A stretch of DNA of 46,868 nucleotides from a virus. The stretch spans positions 1 to 46,868 of the IMG/VR virus record IMGVR_UViG_3300031825_000370. One strand, 5' to 3'. Each line of letters opens with the position of its first letter. Within the stretch, counting starts at the first letter, position 1. The position numbers and the translations under genes are program-made. Shown here in pieces: positions 23,400-29,733 of this stretch. The notes under the pieces are model-generated. The model did not search any database. It saw nothing but the letters and a program-made list of their open reading frames with translations, and was not told where the DNA came from.

Positions 23400-24943
23400 G
23401 CCGCCCCCCGTCGCAGCGATCGCCGCCCAGGCCGGCCCGACACCGGCTTCGCATCGCCACCGGTGGACCGGCCCACCATCGCCCGGCCCTCGCCCGCGCC
23501 GAGGATCAGGTATTGCAGCGCATCGGCGACGTGGCTGTAGCGGTTCTTCTCCGGGTCCTCGGCATAGCCGTTCGTCCCCTGGATGCGCCGGAAGTGGTAT
23601 TTCCCCTGCATCGCCACCTTCAGCGTGCGGCAGGCCGGCGACAGCAGGAACCGCGGCATGCCGTCATGCATCCCGCCCAGCACGAACTCGACTGCCTCCA
23701 GCCGCGTCTTCACGTTGTTCATCGGCACCGGCGCCGGCTGCACGTTGATGTCGAACGAGCGGAACACGTCATAGGCGGTCTGCTCGTGCGACTGCGGCTT
23801 GTCCCGCCCCTTCGGATCCCCGAACACCTCGAACCGCCAGCCCGTGCCCGGAAAGCGCAACTGCATCTCGCGCTTCACCATCGGCGCGAAGGTGGTCGAA
23901 CCCACGTCGAACGCCTGAAGCTCGAACAGCACCTGCCACCGGTTGTTGATGATCTGCCCGAAGATCGCCGCCGGGGTCCGCCCGAAGTCGAGCCCCACAT
24001 AGACCGGCCAGCCGGGGATCGGCTTTAGCTCCTGCTTCGCCACGTGCGTCTCAGGCCGGAAGCTCGGCCACACCGGCTTGCCGTCCACGAACACCGAGAT
24101 ACGGTTCATGACACGGCTGTCGATCCAGGCCCGCGTCTTGCCCTCGATCAGCTTCGCGTAATAGTTCGCCCCGCCCTTCAACCACATCAGGTTTTCGGCC
24201 GCGGGGTTCAGCTTGTAACCCACCACCGACTTCCCGTCGGCGCCCATCACCTCCAGCAGGCCCGCCGGCTGTTGCAGGTACCGCCAGCCCTTCGGCCAAC
24301 GCATCTGCTCGATCTCATCCGGCGTCCAGTGCTCCGGCGGCGGCACCTCGCCCGTCATCAGCGGGATGAAGTGGTCCTCGCCCGGCTCGTTCATGTCGGC
24401 GATCACGCCCGACCACGTCGCCCCGCCGTCTTTCACCGCCGGGAACCGGCCCGCGCGCGAGTGCGCTTCGTCGAACAGCTCCTTCGGGATGTACTGCAGC
24501 TCGTTGATCCAGATGCCCGTGTATTCCGTCGAGCGCAGCTTGCGCACGTCCTCCGGCTTGTCGAGCGCGAGGAAATCCACCTCAAGCTCCACATCCCCCA
24601 CCCGGATCAGATGCTTCATCGGAATCGAATAGAGAAACCGCCCGTAGACCTCCTCCGGGAACAGATCCAGCCACGTCCGCACCGTCGCCGTCTTCAGGTC
24701 CGGATAGGTGTTGCGCACCACCGCCCACCGCGTCCGCCGGATGCCGTCCCGCCCCGGCCGCTGCTCGTTCGCGTGCAGCCAGATCCGGATGCACGACGCC
24801 AGCGACTTCCCCGACCCGATCGGCCCCCGCACCACGCACACCACGGACCGGTCCGTGATGTACTCCGCCAGCGTCGGCCCGCCCGGCTCGTACATCAGCC
24901 GTCCCTCGCGATCCCGCTGCTGCTCCCGCCGATGCTCAGCCAT
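23396..24943 (-). CDS. terL: Terminase large subunit
   Basis: 515 aa from MAEHRREQ. Walker A is VVRGPIGSGKS (about residues 37-47). The Walker B-like strand is TGIWINELQYI. The RNase H-fold nuclease begins at VGLDFGRTPAAIFGQ and continues with FGDPKGRDKPQ and the late YSHVADALQYLI, which carries the final acidic residue. The ATPase pumps DNA into the procapsid and the nuclease cuts concatemers. A GTG two codons upstream (24949) is an alternative start; the ATG at 24943 overlaps the stop of the upstream small gene. Length fits the family. Confidence 0.95.
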   Translation of the reverse strand: MAEHRREQQRDREGRLMYEPGGPTLAEYITDRSVVCVVRGPIGSGKSLASCIRIWLHANEQRPGRDGIRRTRWAVVRNTYPDLKTATVRTWLDLFPEEVYGRFLYSIPMKHLIRVGDVELEVDFLALDKPEDVRKLRSTEYTGIWINELQYIPKELFDEAHSRAGRFPAVKDGGATWSGVIADMNEPGEDHFIPLMTGEVPPPEHWTPDEIEQMRWPKGWRYLQQPAGLLEVMGADGKSVVGYKLNPAAENLMWLKGGANYYAKLIEGKTRAWIDSRVMNRISVFVDGKPVWPSFRPETHVAKQELKPIPGWPVYVGLDFGRTPAAIFGQIINNRWQVLFELQAFDVGSTTFAPMVKREMQLRFPGTGWRFEVFGDPKGRDKPQSHEQTAYDVFRSFDINVQPAPVPMNNVKTRLEAVEFVLGGMHDGMPRFLLSPACRTLKVAMQGKYHFRRIQGTNGYAEDPEKNRYSHVADALQYLILGAGEGRAMVGRSTGGDAKPVSGRPGRRSLRRGAA

Positions 24944-25192
24944 CCGCACGCTCCAGAAGCCCCGCGGAATACCGGTGATGCAGCATCATCACCGCCGTAC
25001 CGAGCGGGTGCCGCGTCCCGGCGACACCACTCCAACCTGTGCCTTGCGCACCATCAATCGCGGTGGTCGCATAGCCAAGCCCGTCAGGTGCCCGCTGCGT
25101 GCGCGCTCAAGAAGACCTTCGAGGATTTCGACCAGATCAGCCGACGGCTCGCCAGGAATGCAGCCCCCACCAAATGCAACAACCTCAGCCAC
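24936..25192 (-). pseudogene. Small conserved phage gene interrupted by a 1-nt deletion
   Basis: The frame from GTG 25192 (GGGAGG 9 nt upstream) reads AEVVAFGGG, then SADLVEILEGLLERARSG and HLTGLA. There it would continue as unrelated sequence and stop at 24989. In the -1 frame the same DNA continues as YATTAIDGAQGTGWSG, then VAGTRHPLGTAVMMLHHRY and SAGLLERADG, and stops at 24936, overlapping the terL ATG. Joined, the product is ~85 aa and looks like a conserved small phage protein. The junction GGCTTGGCTATGCG (around 25070-25077) lacks one T relative to an uninterrupted GCTTATGCG reading. A true deletion, a sequencing indel or programmed frameshifting are all possible. Function unknown. Confidence 0.65.
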
Positions 25193-25223
25193 CGCCACAC
25201 CTCCCGGACATTTTCACCACCAG

Positions 25224-25258
25224 AAAAAATTCCAACACCCAGAACAGTTTATGGGTGT
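25224..25258 (-). terminator. Hairpin with T-run between small terminase and the downstream gene
   Basis: Read leftward: ACACCCA, 10-nt loop, TGGGTGT, TGGAA, TTTTTT. The 7-bp stem is followed by six T after a 5-nt gap. It sits in the ~220-nt untranslated stretch between the small terminase stop and the frameshifted gene. If active it would end transcription after the small terminase gene unless relieved. No other feature was seen in this gap. Confidence 0.6.
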
Positions 25259-25414
25259 GTTGCGTGTGCGGGGTACCAGCGCCCACACCGGCCGCCGGTT
25301 TTGCCCCCCACCCCCTCGCTCGCAGGCCGGCCGGCAGAACAGACCCCCGGTGGCCCTCGCCGATGTCCGCGCCGTCGACCAGGCCAGAGGCGGATGGATG
25401 CAAGGTCGGATGCC

Positions 25415-25936
25415 TCACTCGTCGGGCTCACCTGCAGGCGTTCCCCACCCATGGACCGGAACGGCCTCGTGTTCGATCAACGGCTTATGCTCGATCGACG
25501 CCAGATGACCCATCTGCGGGCCGGGCAGCGCGCCCTCGCGGATCACCACCACGATACCGGGCTTCACATCCGTCCGGCGCTCGGTGGTAGCATCCTGCGC
25601 CATCTCCTCCAGGATGCGCGCGGCCTGCACAGCCGCCCCTTTCGCGTCGCTCTGGTCTCGCAGTTCCGCCAGTCGGCTGATGTTGCGCGGGCGGTGCGAA
25701 GCCTTGAGCACCTGCATCTCTGCTTGCATTGCCGCAAGGAAGGACTGGCTTCTGATCGCCACGAATGCAGCGCTGCGGGACATCCCGATTTCACTAGCCG
25801 CGTCTGTTAAAGGTCTGGCATTCCACACCATCTCATGGAGAAGCCTGCGCCGCATTTCGGTGAGCTTTGCGAGGTGCGGAGCGATCTCCTCGGCCTCATC
25901 GAGGATGTCGGCTGGAGAGGGTGTGCCTTCGTCCAT
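25415..25936 (-). CDS. terS: Terminase small subunit (probable)
   Basis: 173 aa from MDEGTPSPADILDEAEE. Residues ~30-70 contain a helix-turn-helix (MVWNARPLTDAASEIGMSRSAAFVAI) expected of a DNA-recognition subunit. A long helical segment follows (FLAAMQAEMQVLKAS, SRLAELRDQSDAKGAAVQAA) that would drive ring formation. The C-terminus is loose and ends VPVHGWGTPAGEPDE. First gene of the packaging block, upstream of terL. ATG 25936 has GGCGGAG upstream; a longer frame exists but its extra 81 residues are basic and Pro-rich, unlike coding sequence. Confidence 0.8.
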   Translation of the reverse strand: MDEGTPSPADILDEAEEIAPHLAKLTEMRRRLLHEMVWNARPLTDAASEIGMSRSAAFVAIRSQSFLAAMQAEMQVLKASHRPRNISRLAELRDQSDAKGAAVQAARILEEMAQDATTERRTDVKPGIVVVIREGALPGPQMGHLASIEHKPLIEHEAVPVHGWGTPAGEPDE

Positions 25937-26077
25937 GGGCTCCGCCGTCGGGGATATGCCTCGCGGGGGTGGGACCCCGCTTCGCCGGTCCTCGCTCGGG
26001 CTGGTCGCCCTCACTGTGGAAAGAAGAGCGGGCGCGCGGGGCGACGCGGGGGAGATTGGGGGTGTGGCTTCTCGGTC

Positions 26078-26086
26078 GCAACGCAC
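26078..26086 (-). repeat. GTGCGTTGC intergenic motif, copy 9
   Basis: The most upstream copy, 141 nt before the small terminase start. It continues as GACCG, as copy 6 does (GACCC). It marks the head of the leftward late module. Confidence 0.7.
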
Positions 26087-26090
26087 CGCA

Positions 26091-26099
26091 TGTGGATAG
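26091..26099 (-). promoter_or_regulatory. Lone DnaA-box-like 9-mer
   Basis: CTATCCACA on the minus strand, 8 of 9 matches to the TTATCCACA consensus. One site alone is weak evidence. It is noted because the phage encodes a DnaA-domain-IV-like protein. Confidence 0.3.
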
Positions 26100-26187
26100 G
26101 GTCGGATATTGAGCGTTGGTGCGGGTTTGCGCAGGGTGGCTGCGATTCGGCGGTGCGGCACGGCGCACTTGACACGCACACCCCCGT

Positions 26188-26203
26188 ATTGACGATCGTC
26201 AAT
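26188..26203. promoter_or_regulatory. Perfect 16-bp palindrome, likely operator
   Basis: ATTGACGATCGTCAAT is its own reverse complement and ends 3 nt before the ATG of the HTH gene at 26207. A TTGACA hexamer lies 13 nt upstream, so the palindrome would cover the -10 and start region. A dimeric regulator bound here would block that gene. The adjacent HTH protein is an obvious candidate (autoregulation), which is inference. Confidence 0.65.
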
Positions 26204-26206
26204 AGA

Positions 26207-26425
26207 ATGGCCTCACCTCTTGACCCCGATTTGCGGCGCGCGGCGCTCTCGATGATCGCCTGTGGCGAGGCCTCCCCGGCCGAGGTGGCCGATGCGCTGG
26301 GCGTGAGCCGGCAGGTCGTGCATCGCTGGGTGACGGTGGCCGGGATAGAGTGGGCGCGCGTGCGGCGGTCGAAGGTGCTCAAGAGCCTGACGAAGCGCCG
26401 CGAACGGCGAAAGGCGCGGACATGA
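26207..26425 (+). CDS. Small helix-turn-helix DNA-binding protein
   Basis: 72 aa. PDLRRAALSMIACGEAS, then PAEVADALGVSRQVVHRWVT, is a homeodomain-like/resolvase-type helix-turn-helix. The recognition helix is about residues 32-42 and the tail is very basic (KSLTKRRERRKART). No ribosome site is visible between palindrome and ATG, so the message may be near leaderless. It overlaps the next gene by ATGA. The position between the late module and the replication block, pointing away from both, suggests a regulator of the late switch. A similar HTH occurs in transposases, but no catalytic domain is present. Confidence 0.7.
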   Translation: MASPLDPDLRRAALSMIACGEASPAEVADALGVSRQVVHRWVTVAGIEWARVRRSKVLKSLTKRRERRKART

Positions 26426-26655
26426 GCGAGCAGCCGTCACCTGCCATGGACCTCGCCAACATGCGGAAGAACGGCGTGCGGCACGTGGTTGCCTACTGCC
26501 TCGTCTGCAATCACTCGGCAGACGTGCTCGTGGACCACCTGCCTGAAGATATGCCGGTGCCAAGCCTGAAGCGGCGCATGCGGTGCTCTGCCTGCGGATC
26601 GCGCGATATCGATGTGAGGCCGGCTTGGCACCGAAAGGACGGACGCCGGGGCTGA
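26422..26655 (+). CDS. Zinc-ribbon protein
   Basis: 77 aa. Two CxxC knuckles, CLVC (about residue 27) and CSAC (about 56), are spaced ~25 residues apart. With the surrounding beta-forming sequence they make a small zinc ribbon. The C-terminus is short and basic (WHRKDGRRG). Coupled to the HTH gene by a 4-nt overlap and followed at once by a strong terminator, so the pair forms a two-gene unit. A DNA- or RNA-polymerase-binding role would fit, but the function is unknown. Confidence 0.65.
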   Translation: MSEQPSPAMDLANMRKNGVRHVVAYCLVCNHSADVLVDHLPEDMPVPSLKRRMRCSACGSRDIDVRPAWHRKDGRRG

Positions 26656-26659
26656 ACGC

Positions 26660-26691
26660 AAAAGGCCCTCGGTGTGAGCTGAGGGCCTTTT
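26660..26691. terminator. Bidirectional terminator between convergent units
   Basis: AAAAGGCCCTC, 10-nt loop, GAGGGCCTTTT. An 11-bp perfect stem has A-runs on one side and T-runs on the other, so it works in both directions. It separates the rightward HTH/zinc-ribbon pair from the leftward replication operon ending at 26721. Confidence 0.9.
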
Positions 26692-26720
26692 CAGAAAACC
26701 GCTTCGAAATATGCGCGCGA

Positions 26721-27158
26721 CTATGCCTCCCCCCGCACCATCGCCTTCAACCTCTTGTGCGGCTTGAACTTGAACCGCATCCCGGCCGGCGCGATGCCGC
26801 GCGAGAAGCGCATGCCCACCATTCGGCGCGGCGCGATGGGCCGGTTCACGCGGTCATGGAACCCGCCCAGACCCGTGGCAGAGCCGCCAAACCGCGTGTA
26901 GAGCACGCCCAGCCCCTCGAACTGCACCGTCTCGCCTTTGGCAAGCTCCCGCGCGATCACATCCAGCACCAGGCGCGGCATGCGATCGGCGAGAAGCCAC
27001 ACGTCACCGAGGTTCCGCCGGCCCTTCGCGCAACCCAAGGCCCGGCGCGTCATCGGTGCCCAGCGCCGACGGATCTCCGCCGCGATGGTCTTTGTCGGTG
27101 TCCGCAGCTTCTTCGCTCCGCTCGCCCGCGTCTTCCGTGCCTTCCAGTACTCGCGCAT
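26721..27158 (-). CDS. HU/IHF-like DNA-binding protein
   Basis: 145 aa. Residues 1-48 are a basic extension. From ~50 the pattern follows HU/IHF: helix-rich MPRLVLDVIARELAKGETVQ, then FEGLGVLYTRFG, which corresponds to the HU 'kGdkVql.gFGtF.vr' strand. An arm region rich in Arg/Pro follows, then the closing MRFKFKPHKRLKAMVRG, equivalent to 'v.FkagkaLk..v'. AGGAGG stands 6 nt before the ATG. Such proteins bend DNA and could support replication initiation, packaging or integration. The long N-terminus and Gly-rich insert are unusual. It is the last gene of the leftward replication operon. Confidence 0.75.
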   Translation of the reverse strand: MREYWKARKTRASGAKKLRTPTKTIAAEIRRRWAPMTRRALGCAKGRRNLGDVWLLADRMPRLVLDVIARELAKGETVQFEGLGVLYTRFGGSATGLGGFHDRVNRPIAPRRMVGMRFSRGIAPAGMRFKFKPHKRLKAMVRGEA

Positions 27159-27528
27159 GTGCCCTCCTGCGGCGGCCCGGTGACCGCACGAAATCCGCAT
27201 CGCTGTGGCGCTGCATGCCGCCATCAGTGAACGCCATCACAAGCTGGTCGGGATGCACCTCGGCCCGCCGAAACCGCGAGGCGCGCCCAGGCCGCCGCAC
27301 CACGGCGACCGCGAGGCCCAGCGCTTCCAGCAACAGGTCGAACGACACCGGGCCGAGCCGCCGGCCACTGTCCCGATCCCACACCTCAAGCTTTCCCGTG
27401 TAGCCGTCCTGGAGCCCCGCGCGATCGTCCACCTCCATCTGCGACAGCCCAAGGCCGATCCGCCGCTTGCGCAGGGCGTCCATGAACTGGCGATAGGTGA
27501 TGCACACGGCGAGGGGCTCCAGGTTCAT
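27004..27528 (-). CDS. XRE-family helix-turn-helix protein
   Basis: 174 aa if read to the stop. FMDALRKRRIGLGLSQMEVDDRAGLQDGYTGKLE is an XRE helix-turn-helix (about residues 15-50), followed by FDLLLEALGLAVAVVRRPG. Beyond about residue 115 the sequence is Arg/Glu/Asp-rich and overlaps the HU-like gene in another frame, so the C-terminus may not be constrained. Start ATGA overlaps the stop of the upstream gene. Probably a minor regulator within the replication operon; target unknown. Confidence 0.65.
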   Translation of the reverse strand: MNLEPLAVCITYRQFMDALRKRRIGLGLSQMEVDDRAGLQDGYTGKLEVWDRDSGRRLGPVSFDLLLEALGLAVAVVRRPGRASRFRRAEVHPDQLVMAFTDGGMQRHSDADFVRSPGRRRRAHARVLEGTEDAGERSEEAADTDKDHRGGDPSALGTDDAPGLGLREGPAEPR

Positions 27529-28151
27529 TCCGGCGGCGCCTCCGGCGGACGCGGTGCCATCAAGGCGACAAATCGCTCGATGTTGGCCGCGCGCTCGGCT
27601 TCGCTGAACTCGCGCACCGGCTCGGCGGCAAGCAGCCGCGTCAGCGCCGCGATCTGGCCGTCGGCGACGAGCTTGACGCCCTCAGCAATGCCGCGCAGCA
27701 CGGCGGGAGACGGCGCGAAATCGTAATTGTGCGCGCCGCAGTCCCCGCGATTCCAGCGCCGGATCGCCTCCACGACACACCATGCCGGGATATCGTCCAG
27801 CGCGCCCAGATAGGCCTCGCCCTTCGCCTCGGCCACACGCTCGTTCATGCTACCGGCAGAGAGGGCGAGCAGCATCTTGGTGACCGCCACCAAGACCGCC
27901 TTCGCCTCGGATTCGTCGGTCGCCGGCACCCGGCGCAAGGCGGCGCGCAACTCACGGCGCCGACCATCGAGGCAGGCCCGCTCATCCGCCGTCAGCCTCC
28001 TCGACGCCGGGATCGTCGGCATTCCGTGGCCGCCCTCCAAACATGCGAGCCGCGACGTTGCCCATTCCGGCAAGGATAGCGTCACCCCCGCGCGGCTGGG
28101 GTCGAATGGGGCGATGAGGCCCGGTGCTGCCCGTATCGTGATCTGGTTCAT
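27525..28151 (-). CDS. Conserved phage protein in the replication operon
   Basis: 208 aa from MNQITIRAAPGLIAPFDPSR. The N-terminal ~45 residues form a short separate segment. The remainder is helical (ACLDGRRRELRAALRRV, VAVTKMLLALSAGSMNE), with a motif-like block IPAWCVVEAIRRWNRGDCG and FAPSPAVLRGIA. The latter resembles a domain found near phage helicase-loader and replication genes, where a region selects for PxxA motifs, but I cannot name it. ATG 28151 has GGGAGGTGGGACG upstream. It overlaps its upstream neighbour by 170 nt and the XRE gene by 4 nt. Confidence 0.6.
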   Translation of the reverse strand: MNQITIRAAPGLIAPFDPSRAGVTLSLPEWATSRLACLEGGHGMPTIPASRRLTADERACLDGRRRELRAALRRVPATDESEAKAVLVAVTKMLLALSAGSMNERVAEAKGEAYLGALDDIPAWCVVEAIRRWNRGDCGAHNYDFAPSPAVLRGIAEGVKLVADGQIAALTRLLAAEPVREFSEAERAANIERFVALMAPRPPEAPPE

Positions 28152-28902
28152 CGTCCCACCTCCCTCCTCGAAGCCACGTCGCCGGATTGCACCAGGGCCG
28201 GTCAGGGGGCTTCGTCCGCTGGTAGCGATCAAGTCCCTCCATCAGCATCTCGAACGTCGTGCGCCCGCTCTTCGCCACGACCGTGAAGGCCTTCAAGGCG
28301 TCCTGCTTCCCGACCTTGTGCGGATATTTCGCCCACCAGCGCTTGAAGCTGTCCGGGGTGAAGCCGTTGCGTCGCATGGCCTGCGATGCGGGCGGTGCAG
28401 CCGGCTGACCGGCGAACAACTCGGGCTCGCGCTCAGGTGCGCCCTGAATGAACGCATCATCCGACCGTAGGGAGGATGATGAAGAACCTCTTGGTGATTG
28501 TGATTGTGGTTGTGGCACGCGCGTATCACCATCATGTGCACCTGCATTTGCACATGCATATGCACCTGCATTTGCATCTCCACTTGCACTGCTCTTGCTG
28601 TGCTTGGCATGTGCAGCTGCACGCCGCTTCTCAATCACATTTTCTGCATGTGAAAGCTCAGTGTCGATCCGCTTGTGTTTCCATCCATCGGCAAAGAACG
28701 CGGACACCACCGGCCGCGCGCGCTTCCACTCTGGCGGTGTCATACAGGCGATGCGCGCGAGCTGGCGGTCATCGTCCGGCAAGCCGCCCGTCTGCCAGTA
28801 GTGCATGATCAGGAGGAGATAGGCGCCATGCTCCGATGCGCCAAGGTGCGCCGTGTCGGCCCGGTAGTCGGCGATGTAGAGCGGCATCCAGAGCGGGCTC
28901 AT
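27982..28902 (-). CDS. DUF1376-type phage replication protein
   Basis: 306 aa from MSPLWMPLYIADYRADTAHL. Residues 1-85 are the DUF1376 domain (WMPLYIADYRADTAHLGASE, YLLLIMHYWQTGGLPDDD). This domain is common in phage and plasmid replication-initiation proteins. Residues ~95-175 are low complexity (Ala/Ser/Gln). Residues ~190-260 are a helical segment with RWWAKYPHKVGKQDALKAF, frequent in DnaT/O-like replication proteins. The DNA encoding the low-complexity linker carries direct repeats (28537-28576), as lambdoid origins do inside the O gene. The start overlaps the upstream stop by ATGA. It likely recruits the host helicase. Confidence 0.8.
   Translation of the reverse strand: MSPLWMPLYIADYRADTAHLGASEHGAYLLLIMHYWQTGGLPDDDRQLARIACMTPPEWKRARPVVSAFFADGWKHKRIDTELSHAENVIEKRRAAAHAKHSKSSASGDANAGAYACANAGAHDGDTRVPQPQSQSPRGSSSSSLRSDDAFIQGAPEREPELFAGQPAAPPASQAMRRNGFTPDSFKRWWAKYPHKVGKQDALKAFTVVAKSGRTTFEMLMEGLDRYQRTKPPDRPWCNPATWLRGGRWDDEPDHDTGSTGPHRPIRPQPRGGDAILAGMGNVAARMFGGRPRNADDPGVEEADGG
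28537..28576. repeat. Tandem iteron-like repeats in the replication gene (candidate origin)
   Basis: TGCACCTGCATTTGCA occurs twice exactly, at 28537-28552 and 28561-28576, with a 24-bp period. Further TGCA-rich partial copies flank it, and a GATTGT/GGTTGT hexamer run lies at about 28495-28517. In lambda the origin is a set of iterons within the O gene. The resemblance in location is real; origin activity is inferred. Confidence 0.5.
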
Positions 28903-29156
28903 TCCCCGGCCTCCCGGAAGTCGCGCGGCGAGCGCCGCTTCCTGTGCGAGCGGTTGATTACCGTCTTCACAACCAGCTCTTTCGGATCGAGCACATAGGT
29001 GAACTCGCCGATGATCGACGCTGTGCACCCCGCGTCCATGTCAGCGCGAACGAGCGAGCGGATGCACGTGCGAATCTCCTCGATATCGATCCCGTGCACG
29101 CGCTCCAGTTGACGGATCACGGCGTGGTCGGGAACGCTGATGTTAGGCCGCCGCAT
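28899..29156 (-). CDS. Small conserved phage protein
   Basis: 85 aa from MRRPNISVPDHAVIRQLERV. It continues HGIDIEEIRTCIRSLVRAD and EFTYVLDPKELVVKTVIN. Proteins with the start 'pdHAv.R..eRv.G.dve..R..I' are widespread as short unknowns in alphaproteobacterial prophages; the fold recalls small BrnT/RelE-like proteins but that is not established. Overlaps both neighbours (ATGA with the DUF1376 gene). Function unknown. Confidence 0.65.
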   Translation of the reverse strand: MRRPNISVPDHAVIRQLERVHGIDIEEIRTCIRSLVRADMDAGCTASIIGEFTYVLDPKELVVKTVINRSHRKRRSPRDFREAGE

Positions 29157-29733
29157 CTGCCGCCTCCCCGTCGATTCCCAAGGCATCCAGCACCGCCAGG
29201 CGCAGGGCATCGCGCATGCCGGCGTCCTCCCCTGCCGCCTCGGCAAGCTGCCACTCCCGCACCAGATCCAGCACGTCCAGCGCGTCCACGTGATCCTCGA
29301 CGATCGCCGCCAGCACCATCACCGGCGCGTTCTTCACGGCGCGCAGGGGATCCCGCGCGATGCGCCGCGCCTCTTCCGCCGTATCGATGCCCGAAATGTT
29401 TCCGGCCAGCTTCAGCCGGCCAATGCCGAACACTGAAGCCAGCATCCCCTCGGTCTTGAGCCGGAAATCCGCATCCTCGTCCCGAAAGCGCCGGGCCCGC
29501 TCTACAGCCCCGCGAAACCAGCCGTGCTTGCGCCCACCGAGCAGGCGCTGGCGATCGGAATCGCTCCCGTCGACGAGCTGGTCGACCACCCAGGCGCACG
29601 CGTCGCGGGCAAGCAGCACGTTGCCCGCGCCAATGCTGAAATTACGGATGGCGCGGGCTGGCACGCCGAACACCTCGCCTGCGGCGGCGAATAGCAGCGC
29701 CGGAGACACATCGACGGCTGGCAGATTATCCAT
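29143..29733 (-). CDS. DnaA domain IV-like DNA-binding protein
   Basis: 196 aa. Residues ~10-95 resemble the C-terminal DNA-binding domain of DnaA: FAAAGEVFGVPARAI, then LARDACAWVVDQL, then LLGGRKHGWFRGAVERARR. The last is equivalent to the DnaA signature 'iGgRdHsTVlha...i'. The AAA+ ATPase domain is absent. The rest is helical with no recognised domain. It may bind DnaA-box-like sites at the phage origin or compete with host DnaA. It sits just upstream of the DUF1376 gene, supporting a replication role. Family call rests on motif order. Confidence 0.7.
   Translation of the reverse strand: MDNLPAVDVSPALLFAAAGEVFGVPARAIRNFSIGAGNVLLARDACAWVVDQLVDGSDSDRQRLLGGRKHGWFRGAVERARRFRDEDADFRLKTEGMLASVFGIGRLKLAGNISGIDTAEEARRIARDPLRAVKNAPVMVLAAIVEDHVDALDVLDLVREWQLAEAAGEDAGMRDALRLAVLDALGIDGEAADAAA

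Larger units (their letters stand above)
25937..26206. other. Divergent control region between the late module and the HTH gene
   Basis: 270 nt without a convincing gene. It holds motif copy 9 (26078-26086), a DnaA-box-like 9-mer (26091-26099), a TTGACA hexamer (26169-26174) that could be a rightward -35, and a perfect palindrome (26188-26203) 3 nt before the next ATG. The arrangement suggests a switch controlling the leftward late genes and the rightward HTH gene. Confidence 0.6.

Noticed and set aside
25185-25418. 77-aa leftward frame between the small terminase and the frameshifted gene
   Set aside because: It reads through the terminator hairpin, has no ribosome site fitting it and looks non-coding.
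5379-25936. T7-type late transcription by a phage RNA polymerase
   Set aside because: No single-subunit RNA polymerase gene is present in the window and the repeated motif is too short and GC-rich for a T7 promoter.
2057-26086. GTGCGTTGC copies as sigma-54 promoters
   Set aside because: TTGC resembles a -12 element but no GG lies at the required distance upstream in the copies checked.
28537-28576. CRISPR-like repeat
   Set aside because: Only two exact units with an 8-nt gap inside coding sequence; no spacers or cas genes.
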